Source: Trichobilharzia regenti
Taxonomy: Eukaryota > Platyhelminthes > Trematoda > Strigeidida > Schistosomatidae
Assembly (NCBI GenBank): GCA_944472135.2
Contig: OX235270.1
Coordinates: 132,599,632 to 132,663,631, forward strand
DNA: 64,000 nucleotides
Direction of reading: 5' to 3'
Shown here one piece after another: positions 54,186 to 64,000 of this stretch (positions within the stretch are counted from its first letter, which is position 1; every line of letters starts with the position of its first letter). Made by a program: the position numbers and the translations under genes. The notes beneath the pieces are model-generated. The model was not told the DNA's origin. It searched no databases and was given only the letters and a program-made list of their open reading frames with translations.

Positions 54186-54720
54186 AAGAGAATAATATAT
54201 GATAAGGTAATGTATATGAGTTTATTTGACTGATAAAATTCTGTTATCAGAACTTCAAGACATATGAAAGAAGTTGATTCATCTCTAGTGACCAATCAGT
54301 TTAGTGGTTACGAAAGCACAAGAGGTGGATCATGAACCCTTATAGCTCATCACTAACGTCGGTGACTGCAGCAGAAAATAATGCATGTTATAAGCTAAAA
54401 AAGAGAGGTATAAGTTCCTTCAAAGTCACAGAAACTCTTTAATGGCATGCACCAAGAAACACGAAATCTAGGTCCATGGCTTTCTGTAAATTATTGCCTT
54501 CACCTGGCTAACACCTATATCAGTGTTGAGAACAATATAAAAAATATTAAGATTTTATTCTGACCAACCACACAATTCCATGGAATAATAAGAAAATGAG
54601 GCCATTTAGCATCTAATGTCACACGCCGGCCAAATTAATTAATACAAAAGACGCGGACAGATATTGTCGATTTTTGAAAGATTGTACTTCCTACCTGATA
54701 ATCAATATTGATGGTTTTAA
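54186..54720. other. no recognised feature
   Basis: Unassigned. Confidence 0.5.
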
Positions 54721-54721
54721 G

Positions 54722-54795
54722 GTCGAATGCTCGCCAGTCACGTAGGTGGTCCAGGTTCACTCACCGGCTGACGTATACCTGAACCTTGTATAGCG
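54722..54795 (+). mobile_element. SINE head fragment
   Basis: CGAATGCTCGCCAGTCACGT, AGGTGGTCCAGGTTCACTC and TATAGCGAGTAAAAAGGC resemble the SINE-R head and its CTCGCTAAGCC region. Strongly degraded. Confidence 0.45.
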
Positions 54796-54808
54796 AGTAA
54801 AAAGGCAG

Positions 54809-55510
54809 GTGGACAGGGGAACTGCTACGATAGCCGCTACAAGTATATTGGTGCACGACCGAGTCATCATTTTATCTGCTGATGAAGAACACAGAAAACA
54901 ACTTAAAGAACTTCAGGAAAATAAAGACATAATCCTTGTCTGTCCTGATAAGGACAATAGGTTTGTAGTAATGAACAGATCAATGTTGAAAAATTAACAA
55001 ACGTATTTACCGGCAGACAGTACCAAATTCTTCAAATCCTCTAAACATAGACAGACCTCAGGAAGGATAGAGAACTCCCTTAAAAATTAGAGTGGAAAAT
55101 GAAAGATGATTAGTTATAACGACCACTTTACGTATCACATTCTCCAGCATGCATTAAATCCATTCAAGCGTTGAGGATAAGATACCGCTTTTGGTCACTT
55201 CAGTGCATATTTATCAATTTACTTGTTCATGTGGAGCAAAGCCTATTGGCCGTTAATATCGTCATGTTCGCAAAAGTGTTCTGGAACACTGTCTAGCTTG
55301 GCTAGCCAGAGGAGAAAAGAAGAATACCAGTAGACCTCTCCAAAGAACACCCTGTCAACTCTGCACACTGGGCATCCCGCTCATAGCTGCTTCACAGTGC
55401 CACACAGAATACCTCAATACCGCACGATAGGACTTCGAATACGCCATCTTTACATTAGTGAATGACAGGCTATTCGTAATCTGAAATCGGATCTCTGAGT
55501 TCAAAATTAC
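54809..55510 (+). mobile_element. Penelope-like element lacking the RT domain
   Basis: The first frame reads HRKQLKELQENKDIILVCPD then KDNRFVVMNRSML, the conserved segment N-terminal to the PLE RT. About 200 bp later nuclease sequence appears: IYQFTCSCGAKPIGR (YIG changed to PIG), a stop, then EHCLAWLARGEKK. The entire RT domain is missing in between, so an internal deletion or recombination is inferred. Confidence 0.75.
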
Positions 55511-55983
55511 TACATAAATTCACTTGCCCTACCGTGGCCACAGTAACGTTCTTACTAATAATTCTACTTCATTTTATTATGTAAGTGTACTATCATTTTT
55601 CTGATTATCATTATCATTCTCATTATTTTTATTTTATTATCACTCTATTGCTCTTTGTTAATAACATTGAATTTTTACATAGATTTTATTAAAACACTTT
55701 ATCGTCTGTCCAATAGTTTTTGTCCACTTCATACAATTATATTGATTAGTCGTTTTGTCTCATACCTAGTACACCCTCCCAACTTCTTCCCCCTTGATCT
55801 AATTTACGATTTGTCATCTCCGTCCAGTTTACATCCTAAACTACGTAATGCATTTTTGGGACAAATTTTACCAGTATCTTACTTGTCTTATGAATTCTTT
55901 GTTGAATATAATTACGATTGTACAGCTTGTGAAAATGAATCACCGAAAATAAAATTCTCTTTGCTGTTTATATCTGTCGGGAG
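55511..55983 (+). other. PLE 3'-flank with 114-codon ORF
   Basis: A frame at 55,655-55,999 includes YDCTACENESPK, similar to YDCTAFEDD downstream of the PLE nuclease at 33.0 kb. I read it as shared noncoding or vestigial PLE sequence, not an independent gene. Confidence 0.35.
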
Positions 55984-57325
55984 TCAGCAAATGGTCTGAG
56001 TCTAACGGTCTTAAACTGAATCCTTCTAAATGTCAAACTGTTAATTTTAGCTTAAGATGTAAAAGACAGTTAAAAGAAGACATCGATTCTCATGACAGTT
56101 GTAAGATTGACGACAATGATATAGGAATTAAATCAGAAATCAAGTATCTTGGCTTATTCTCTCTTCTGATCTCTCCTGGTCTTCCCATGTCTTAGCGATC
56201 TCCAGCAAAATATTCCGCCTGACATTTTACATTAAGAAGTTAAGGCACTCGGGTATAACTCAACCCCTCCTCTTACAGTTCATAAACTCTTGCACAGTGG
56301 TTAGGACTCTCGCCAACCACGCAAATGGTCCGGAGTTCGATGCGCTGCTGACGCACACCTGATATCTATAGTCGGCCTGAAAAATTTGGGCTACCGATAT
56401 CACATGCTGAAAATTCCATACTTCTACCAAAAAGTACTGCGTGGAATCAAGCTGTAATCAAAAATAAATTTAAAATTTAAAAAAATTTATTGTTCAGCCT
56501 TATTCTTTCCTGGTTTGCTTAAAAAGGACTATGTCACAATTCGTAGAATGCTGAAGACGGTCAGTGGGGTGAGTGGTGTCCCAGTGAGCCACATAGTTAA
56601 TGTTGTTATCGATAGGCACTTGACTTCATGCAATAAATTTGCTAGAGGGATTTTGTCTGACTTGGAGCATCCACTTCACGCTCAGCTTTCACCTTGCATC
56701 TCCTCAAGTAGAACAAGGAGTAACTTCAGAAAACTGTATGCTCGCACGTCTAAGTATAAAAATTGTATGATACCATACTTGGCACGTATTTTATGTGATG
56801 AAAATAGTGTCAGGCAACAATTAACTAACCTTTTTTCATCCAGTAAATAAATAATTTCCTCCATCCATCCTTATATACCTTCAAGTTTTACCTTTATTAT
56901 TTCTATTATATTTATGATCCTGTTACTTCTTTGTTTTACTCTCATAATTGCAAGCACCAATTATCTCTATGACTGCTGTAATCTTTGTTTTTCCCCTCAC
57001 CATATCATGTAAAGAGAAGGTTATATTCGACATTTTTAAACATGCTAGGATTTCTATACCACATATAACGACAATACTGTGTGAAACAAGCCCACGGAAT
57101 TTTTCACTTGTATTATTATTACCTTAGCGGTTATCATTATTATTATTTCCATTTTATATGCTGCATGTTTCTGACATTACCCCTATTGTAAATAAGGAAG
57201 ATTTTCTGTGTGATTAATTTTATTTATAATTTGAGGAAATTAGATGCATGCAATATTGTTATTAATGCTGAAAATTCCATTCTGTATCACAAGTACCGTT
57301 TTTGGAATAAAGTAAATCATCTTAT
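55984..57325 (+). mobile_element. CR1-like LINE, split by a SINE
   Basis: Reads WSESNGLKLNPSKCQTVNFS, then IKSEIKYLGL, a frameshift, SKIFRLTFYIKKLRHSGITQ and FINSC, where a SINE interrupts. Coding resumes with YCSALFFPGLLKKDYVTIRR and continues to the C-terminal stop at 56,850 (NSVRQQLTNLFSSSK). A ~470-bp 3' region ends with GCTGAAAATTCCATTCTG, ACCGTTTTTGGAATAAAG. NGLKLNPSKCQ and YLGL are typical CR1-clade RT motifs; SR1 and Perere elements of S. mansoni belong to this clade. The catalytic motifs lie upstream of the truncation. Confidence 0.82.
56290..56465 (+). mobile_element. SINE with CR1-like tail, nested in CR1-like LINE
   Basis: Head CACAGTGGTTAGGACTCTCG, CCAACCACGC and GTCCGGAGTTCGATGC resemble the A- and B-box regions of SINE-R. 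The 3' end is GCTGAAAATTCCATACTTCT then GGAATCAAGCTGTAATC, the CR1-like tail rather than the RTE tail. About 18 bp of host LINE coding sequence (the ILPILL codons) is missing at the junction. Confidence 0.72.
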
Positions 57326-57584
57326 TATTATCTTCTTTATCTTATGACCCAATATGTGAATACTCCGTTCATTAAACAGAGAACGATGGGCGGAAGTCCG
57401 GCAGTTTCACCCCGTACAAATAACGTCAATGCTGCTAAAACTTCAGACCTAAAGCCTATATATATATATATATATATATTATCACCGACGTTATTCCTCA
57501 GTGTGGTGAAATAAGAGACAACGGAGGTGACGAAGACAACCAACCAACCAACAACAGCAAGCACCAATCACTTTCATCAGAAGA
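57326..57584. other. no gene; TA repeat
   Basis: A TA tract at about 57,457-57,479 and a CCAA repeat near 57,540-57,552. Confidence 0.5.
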
Positions 57585-58345
57585 AATTTGAAAGACGTTA
57601 CTTCCTCCACTTATCTAGGAAGCACTGTTCCAGTTACAGACACGTCAAACAGATGGGGATGTCAAAACTATAATCCGAAAGGTAGGGCAGACATTTATCA
57701 CTCTGTAGTGATAAACAACAGAATAAACAACAAGATTCAGATTTTGAACACCAGTATTAAGTCTGTCCGTCAGTCAATCAGTCAGCATTGCTTGCATATG
57801 TACCAGAAACCTGTCTGGCGAGTCACGAACAGCATTCTGATCAAGCTGCTTCATACTTTTATGAACAATCGCCTTCACTGGCTTCATACTGAAGACCAAA
57901 TGATGGTAGAGTATAATTCGATTGTGGGTAAAATTTATTTTGATAAAGTCTCACAGTACTGTACAGTAATATTTACTGTATTGTCGGCGACCACACCACG
58001 TTGAAAGCACCGGTTCTCCTCCTATCATCAAAGTTAAGCAACGTTGGGCTTGTTTAGTACTTGCATGTTCAACAAATATGACAAAGGAAATGGTTATATG
58101 TCAGACACACAATAAGGAAACCGTTGAGTGACATCGCGCGTCGTGTCGTCACTCGAGTGGAACAGAGAAACGAAGCAGCCAGTAGGGTGTGTGTGTGTGG
58201 AGGGGCTGAAACGGTGGAGATAGTGTAAAGAGGAGATGAAAGCAAGTGGGCAGCTTTGAACCATCTGAAGATAATTGAAGAAAACAGGAGGAATGGAGAT
58301 ATTCTGTTGAATCCCTATGTTACACTTGGAACATGAGGGAACAAT
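57585..58345 (+). mobile_element. RTE-A LINE fragment carrying a 5S rRNA piece
   Basis: The ORF reads VTSSTYLGSTVPVTDTSN, INNKIQILNTSIKSV and KPVWRVTNSILIKLLHTFMN, matching RTE-A downstream of the catalytic region, with frame damage. After the 5S segment (57,983-58,067), RTE-A resumes as RHTIRKPLSDIARRVVT and a degraded C-terminus, then tail ATCCCTATGTTACACTTGGA and a TA tract. The RTE is not collinear across the 5S insert: some codons are missing. Confidence 0.75.
57983..58067 (+). pseudogene. 5S rRNA-derived fragment
   Basis: GTCGGCGACCACACCACGTT, GAAAGCACCGGTTCTCCTCC, TATCATCAAAGTTAAGCAAC, GTTGGGCTTGTTTAGTACTT, GCATG: this follows the first ~85 nt of eukaryotic 5S rRNA, including the AAGTTAAGCAACG region. 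The rest of 5S (the GGTGACCG region and 3' strand) is absent, so it is not a working gene. It could be a 5S pseudogene captured during reverse transcription or the head of a 5S-derived SINE. Confidence 0.85.
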
Positions 58346-59684
58346 AATATATATATATATATATATCAAGCTTATAATTTATCTCTTGTGAGTAATATTC
58401 AAGTAAAAGAGCTTTTTTGCTTCATTAAAAACAAAAATGAAGTTAGTCAAATCTATTTTTAGAAAAGTACTTAGAAAAGTACACTTATCCAAAGGAAGGC
58501 AACTCTAGTTCTGCTACTACTACTACTACTACTACTAGTGAGACTACGGCTGCTTCTGTCACTGCACCAGTTATTCCCTGTTTACTTCTTTCTTCACTTA
58601 CTTGCTCACTCAGTCACTCACTCACCTGCTCATATTGTATATCTCAAGAGATGATTATCACTGACTAATTGATTGTTGAATGAATATATGAATGAATGGA
58701 CGAACGAACGAACGAACGAAGAAGTTTGTTTAGATATGAACAAAACACTCTAGAATTAGTTATTCGATCATTAACATCATCAACAGTATGATCTTTAGAA
58801 GCAGTAATATCGTCTCTACCTCATCATTAGAAAAACGAAAATGATGATTATACTGTCAGTACATGCTACTCTTATTATGATGACTACTCACACTACTACT
58901 ACTACTACTAGTACTGATAGAAATTGACAAAAATTAATATTATCACTAATAATTATCATAATTACTAATAAAAAGATATCGATTTATTCCCTAGTCTTAC
59001 TGATGGTTAGAATGTTGACAGATTGAGTATCGTAAAAAGTATGAGGATATGCTCAGATATAATACATACTATGTGCATACTATGCACATACATCTATATG
59101 TATGTATATATTTATTAAATTGAGGACAACCAGTCTAAAAAAGCAAACATTTTTTTGACAGTTACCAAGGTAACGCCCAAGAAAAGGTAGATACCTTTCT
59201 CTTTTTTATTGGAAAAAATTATTATTATTACAACTATTACTACTACTATGCTTATGCGTACGTATACTGAGTTTCACATTTCTTCAGAGACCTACTTTCG
59301 TATATTTCTTAAATATATGTTATTCTACGCAAGTAAGCAGGTCAATATAAGTAAAATAGGCATTTTTAGAGTATAATTCTCGTGTTTTGTGGTTAATTTC
59401 TTCTCCACCCACTTCACCTCTATCCCAGGCGCCATCCCAACCCACCTAAGTTTGTATCTATGATTAAATCACTAGCATTATATGATGCATAGATAGTTGG
59501 GTCAATAATCGACGGATTCGAACCGGATTCCTTATAAAAGGGGACAATGGATGAAGTGATTGACTTCAGTCCAGGCATTACATGAGTTATTTAATAAAAT
59601 TACAAGAGGAAACAATGAAAGAGGACGTCTACTTGGCACTCACTTAATTTCTATCTGGTGATGAGACGCCTTGGATAACTTTAG
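58346..59684. other. no transposon recognised; simple repeats
   Basis: TA at 58,347-58,367, CTA repeats near 58,514-58,541 and 58,893-58,911, CACTCA-type repeats near 58,603-58,625, CGAA repeats near 58,701-58,720, and ATT/ACT repeats near 59,219-59,247. No exon was recognised. Confidence 0.5.
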
Positions 59685-59689
59685 ATTAT

Positions 59690-61295
59690 TGTTGTTATTT
59701 CTTTTGAGTTCCCAGTGGAATATAAGGCTTCAGCAGCACAGCTTCATCTCACTTAGTTCTCTTCAGTTTAATTTTGCTCCTGACTTCACAGTCTCCCACC
59801 AAATTTCATTTCCTCCGTGCACACGACCTCCTCCATGTCACTCTCAGACGAACAACTCGTTATTTTCCATTCTGATACAACTCAAAGACCTGCCTTGTGC
59901 ATGGCATCAGTCAGAGGTCTCCTCAGAGTGCACCCAGTCTATCTGCACTGTCTTAGGCTTATAGATTAGGTAGTGTGTTCTCATTTGTTTCTTTGATAGG
60001 GTTCATAAATTCACTTCTTATCTGGTTGTCTGATCTCGAATATCGAGGGATGACAGTTGTTGACCGACGTGCCAAGCCTCTGTGTCTAAGATTCAGGTGT
60101 TGTTTCTTATTCTGAGTGAAGGGGGTTCCTGCCTGATTTCACAGCAGTGAAGGTTCGTTTTGCCTTACAGTTACTCCTTTTTACACTGTAATTGGTTCTG
60201 CCAGCAGTTGGAACAATGCTGTGTAGATAAGTGAAGAGGGTAGCTTCCCTTAGATTTCTCCCGTTGATAGCTGTCGATGCTTGCTGTCGTTCGTCAAGTA
60301 TGTATATTATCTTTGTTTTCCCTGTGTTCACTAAGAGCCCTGTCTTCTCTGTCTATCCTACCAACTGTTCGATTTTGCCTGCAAATCTTCAAGTTTTTGA
60401 ATGAAATTTTACGTAAATCATCCACGAGTTAAGATCTTCCGGTGGCTCCTCGTCGATCCGGTTTGTTCTCCTCTGCTTACACCCTACAGTCTATCTCATG
60501 ATTCAATTCACGACAATAAAAAATTTCATCGGTGATAATAGGCTGTCACGTCTTATTCCTGTAATCACTACAAAGGCTCTACTGACTCCTCAGTCGTGAA
60601 TCATCTGACACATGGTATTCCCATATAGCTACTGAATGTGACTAATAAAGGTTTAGGGCACGCCATAGTGTCGAATTAGGTCCCAAATTACTTCTCGGTC
60701 AACTCTACTGAAGGCCTTCTCAAAGTCGATGAAGTTAGAGTAAAGATTTAACTGCCATTCTATGTTCTGTTTGATGGTGATGCGTAGATTTGTTTTTTGG
60801 TCCACACATGAATTGCCTTTCCTGAATCCAGCTTGTTCCAGGCTGGCGGAGTTCTGCATTCGGAGCAACTTTTAACCTTTCCAAGATGTCCCGACTTAGT
60901 ATTTTTCTTCGCGTGGACAAGAGCATGATTCTTCACCAGTTCTTTCACAGGCCCAAATTGCCCTTCCTTGGTAGTTTAACGAGGTAGACTTCCTTCCAGT
61001 CAGTAGGTACTTCTTCTCCCTTCGAAATGTTTTGCAGTAATGGAGTAAATATATCCACTGTGGTCTCAGCGTCCATTTTCAGTGCTTTGGGAGTGATTCC
61101 ATCTGGTGCCACTACCTTACTGGCCGGCCTTTAGTGGCCTGATTGCATGAAAGACTTCTGTCTTTGTTGCACGATCAGTATCCACTGGCAGTTCTGTGGC
61201 TGCTGTTGGTGATATTTTTGGATGAGCTGCAGGTGATGTTGGGTTAAGGAGTTCTTTGAAGTGATGACCTATCAACTCAAATCTCTCCTGCTTAT
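59690..61295 (-). mobile_element. RTE-A LINE, longest N-terminal extent
   Basis: This copy reaches further 5' than the others: ERFELIGHHFKELLNPTSPA, TELPVDTDRATKTEVFHAIR and a broken PDGI-type region, before GTSWIQ/LEQAGFRKGNSCVDQ and SNFIDFEKAFSRVDREVIWD (motif A: second D changed to S). The FADD region appears degraded to VDDL. Then NTGKTKII, INGRNLREATLFTYL, and the 3' tail near 59,690-59,735 (TATTCCACTGGGAACTC on the minus strand). Numerous stops and frameshifts. Confidence 0.78.
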
Positions 61296-62385
61296 GAAAT
61301 ACTGATAGTAAGACTGATTACTGGCCTAAAGGTTGACTAACAGTTACACGAAATACAGCTGATATATAAGTTTCACACACGAGTTCCACTTGTTAGTTTT
61401 GAAAAAGCGATAGCGCACCTTGGAGAAGAATAAAACGGATCACTTATGTTTCGTTGGTTTCTCTTGTCAAATGACTATAGTAAGTCTTCTTCTGTCTCGT
61501 CAAATCGGCTTTTATCCTCACTTGATTATATCATCTTGCACTAAATGTAAGTGTTGACTTCTTTTCACGCCTCCCTGGCTACTTCTACATTTAATAAATG
61601 CTGTGTATGATATGTCAGGAATCCGACTAAATGAGCTTTACCCACAATAAATATTATTTCATATTTAACTTGTTTATCAGCAGTTTTCTAATGATTTAAG
61701 TAATCTGATAATTTATGTGCCTTAACATGTAGTCATTTCCCTTGATACACACTTTCTCTTTCACACAATAAATTTCAATCACTTTATATATACAAGAGAA
61801 CAATAATTGTATACTTTACTATTATTTAGATTCATTTGGTGTATCACGATATTTCCAAATAACTGTTCGACATTTCATCTCCAATGAACTAAGTATGTTA
61901 TAATTCAATTTCGATTCTGCAGTTGATTGATTGGACTGAAATAATTGGTCTCTATCGACATGTCAATTCCTAGTACGGACACTTCGATGACATCTGAGGA
62001 CTGCCTTAAAGTAACATATCACCGGGGCTGTAAGCAGTTGAGATGAACAGAAGTTGACGAAACCAAATGGATTCATGTTATTCTGTTTCATGTGCTGTCT
62101 AGATTTTATCCACTAGAGTCACATAAAATTAACACTCAGCAACAAAATGAACTGTAGGGAGTAAATTGTTCATCGTTTCCAGTGTCAGTCATGACGTTTC
62201 TCTAGCAGTTTTAAAGATTTATTGGTGTAAAATTGTTAGCTCCACTCCAACCTTACCTCTTTATCCGCGCTTGGGACTGGCTAGAAAACAAGCTGCAATA
62301 GGTTGCGAAATTTCATCATCAGCTGCCTTGACCGACTCAATACTGAAGATATAATGGCCAGAAAGAATTATTAACAAGAAACTAT
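61296..62385. other. no gene recognised; PLE-end-like repeat inside
   Basis: Mostly unassigned. The segment at 62,029-62,100 (CTGTAAGCAGTTGAGATGAA, GTTGACGAAACCAAATG) is a degenerate third copy of the PLE 3'-end repeat. Confidence 0.4.
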
Positions 62386-62389
62386 GAAA

Positions 62390-62690
62390 TAAACCAACTG
62401 GGAGCCCAACGCTCAACAAATATGTAGGAGAAAAAGGGGATGGATCTAGTATACATTGAGGAGGCCACCGAATGACATCGCACGCCAGGCCCTCGAGTGG
62501 AATCCGAACGGGAAGCAACGAGAGGGTCGTTGGTGCAAGGGTAACATGGAAGAGATCGTGTGAGGAGGAGATGAGGGAGTTTGTTCAATCGTGGACCCAG
62601 ATGAATAGGACGTCAGAAAACAGAACGAAGTGGAGATGTGTTGTTTAAGCCATATGTTCCACTCTGAAAAAAGGGAATAATAATATCAGT
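62390..62690 (+). mobile_element. RTE-A LINE, 3' end
   Basis: Nucleotide match to the C-terminal part of RTE-A: AGGCCACCGAATGACATCGC, CCAGGCCCTCGAGTGGAATC, GGTCGTTGGTGCAAGGGTAA, then tail AAGCCATATGTTCCACTCTG and GGGAATAATAATATC. Frames are broken. Confidence 0.75.
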
Positions 62691-62995
62691 CATACCCTTT
62701 CTGACCGCTGATGTCTAATAGTATTTTGTCTACTACTTGCGTGTATTAAGTAGTCCAGCACATTTCATATATGGACGAATCTGTTTTTCTTTTTTGATAA
62801 CCAATCTTCTACTGGAACATAAGGTTCCAAACCTTGAATTCTTGAGTATCAACGTTGTTTTTTCTTACGCTATGGGATTGACATCCTTATATTCATTGTT
62901 TTCCTTTTGCCAGTAATCAAGGCAGGGGGTACAGAAACTTACTGGAAACGTCGACAGCCAAGACAGTATCATTCGTTGGATAACTTTTCGAGCAC

Positions 62996-63032
<37 letters not shown>

Positions 63033-63180
63033 GTTATTATTATTTTTCATGATCATATCATCAGCTGTAACTATACAACATAGGAACTTCATTTTTAAAA
63101 TCCTGACCACTGTGCCACCGATGAAGTCCATATCTGTATTCAGTATTTTCTTTGTCACTGAACTGTATTCTTCTCTAACT
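62691..63180. repeat. (ATT)n microsatellite in unassigned sequence
   Basis: ATT/TTA repeats at 62,995-63,045, translating as polyasparagine on the minus strand. A 121-codon minus-strand frame spans it (62,865-63,230) but is not credible as a gene. The remainder is unassigned. Confidence 0.6.
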
Positions 63181-63690
63181 GGCTTTGATTTTGTGTTCTT
63201 CGCCAAGAAACGTGTCGCACATGCATTCATAGCCAGGATGTTTTAGAGGACGAAAGACTCTTCTACGCAGTCAATGTTGTATTATCCTGTGATGCAGTGT
63301 GCCAGTGGAATGGTGAGAGAAATCTTTCAACTTACAGGTATCCAACTACAGAAGTTCTTTACTAGGCCATTCCATAATGGTTTTCTCTGGATAGAACATT
63401 TCAGAGTCTCATCATCTGTTCTTGTCAACTTTATATGGAGAAATCGCATCTGCATTTTCTGACTCCAGTGTACATTTTATTAAATAATGACACCCGTTAA
63501 ATTCTTGTAAAATAGAGTGTAGATCGTAATCATTATGACAAATTGTAAAAGAGTCTTCGACATACCCTTTTGTACATAAGAAATTTATCGATTGTTGATT
63601 TTAAGATTCTGCTTTACAAAGTGGGCAAAAAGCAGTCTGCTGAAACTGGGCTAAGAGGAGAGTCCATGGCAATTACATCTTCTTAGCTGT
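63181..63690 (-). mobile_element. Penelope-like element, RT fragment
   Basis: The minus strand reads VIAMDSPLSPVSADCF (compare DGVAMASPLSSVLADIF), RILKSTIDKFLMYK, then in a shifted frame KGYVEDSFTICHND (YVDD changed to YVED), LHSILQEFNGCHYLIKCTLE, SENADAIS and a decayed PEKTIMEWP. Substitution of a catalytic aspartate by glutamate plus frameshifts and stops indicates an inactive copy. Confidence 0.78.
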
Positions 63691-63927
63691 ATATATCGTT
63701 GTTGAAGGTGAATAGTATATTCAATGTGCATCTCAGTAACAAATCTTATCATCCATATATTTTCACAGGAAATAGGTTATTTCTGTGAGCGGCATGTCTG
63801 ATAAACTTAGAGATTACATATAGTGATAACAAACGCTTACCAGTTACATTCAAGTCTTTTGTTTTATCAATAAATTCAAAATTATCTCGAAGATAATACC
63901 AGCATAATTTTTAAAAGAATGGTTACT

Positions 63928-63968
63928 GAACGAAGAGTACTCTTTTCGATAAATTCATCATCAGGCTC
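63928..63968 (-). ncRNA. PLE-type hammerhead-like motif, core intact
   Basis: On the minus strand: stem I GAGC with GTTC (one G-T pair), CTGATGA, one extra T, a short stem II GA/TC around ATTTA, GAAA, stem III AAGAG/CTCTT with a TA loop, and TTC at the cleavage position. All conserved core blocks are present. It lies upstream of the PLE RT fragment in the same orientation, though the intervening ~240 bp is too short for the missing N-terminal RT part. Confidence 0.55.
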
Positions 63969-64000
63969 TACAGTTATATATACATTATAGTGAATGAATG

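Noticed and set aside
62865..63230. 121-codon minus-strand ORF with polyasparagine
   Set aside because: It is held open by an ATT microsatellite and overlaps a PLE remnant; no domain recognised.
1..64000. CRISPR array, operon, prophage or bacterial system
   Set aside because: No direct-repeat/spacer array, dense coding or bacterial ribosome-binding organisation; all evidence points to animal nuclear DNA.

Overview
This is AT-rich animal nuclear DNA, most probably from a blood fluke (Schistosoma or a close schistosomatid). The inference rests on the repeats: several lineages of Penelope-like elements (PLE, reverse transcriptase plus GIY-YIG nuclease), abundant RTE-clade LINE copies of the SR2 type, a CR1-like LINE, and tRNA-derived SINEs carrying hammerhead ribozyme motifs like those of the Smα family. 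I found no host protein-coding gene, no intact tRNA or rRNA gene, no CRISPR array and no bacterial-type operon. Nearly every readable protein segment belongs to a retroelement, and almost all are broken.

Layout. 0-10 kb: a decayed PLE, RTE scraps, a SINE, an inverted-repeat composite (3.7-4.25 kb), a PLE with a 51-A tract (5.8-7.0 kb), a hammerhead SINE, two hammerhead-like motifs and the first copy of an unknown repeat Y. 9-21 kb: a CR1-like fragment, the best PLE RT-GIY-YIG copy (10.5-12 kb), LTR-like sequences, and the most intact RTE copy (15.5-16.9 kb, 440-codon ORF, 18-bp target duplication). 21-31 kb: a SINE with a perfect 15-bp target duplication (23.7 kb), inverted hammerhead-SINE pairs (25.5 and 28 kb), a second RTE lineage with a 12-bp target duplication (25.8-26.7 kb) and unknown repeat X. 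31-46 kb: decayed PLEs, SINEs, second copies of Y and X, a second inverted-repeat composite, and a pair of Smα-type hammerhead remnants. 47-64 kb: minus-strand RTE copies, a PLE lacking its RT domain, a CR1-like copy split by a SINE, an RTE copy carrying a 5S rRNA fragment, and a PLE RT fragment with a hammerhead-like motif near the right edge.

How the parts interact. The RTE LINE and the commonest SINE end in the same 3' tail, and the cleanest copies of each have target-site duplications, so the SINE is inferred to use RTE machinery. A second SINE with a similar tRNA-like head carries instead the 3' tail of the CR1-like LINE and sits inside a CR1-like copy. Ribozyme motifs occur in two settings: SINE-borne and PLE-like.

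All homology calls were made by reading translations and comparing copies by eye; no alignment or database search was run. Boundaries are generally good to 10-30 bp, better where a target duplication is visible.
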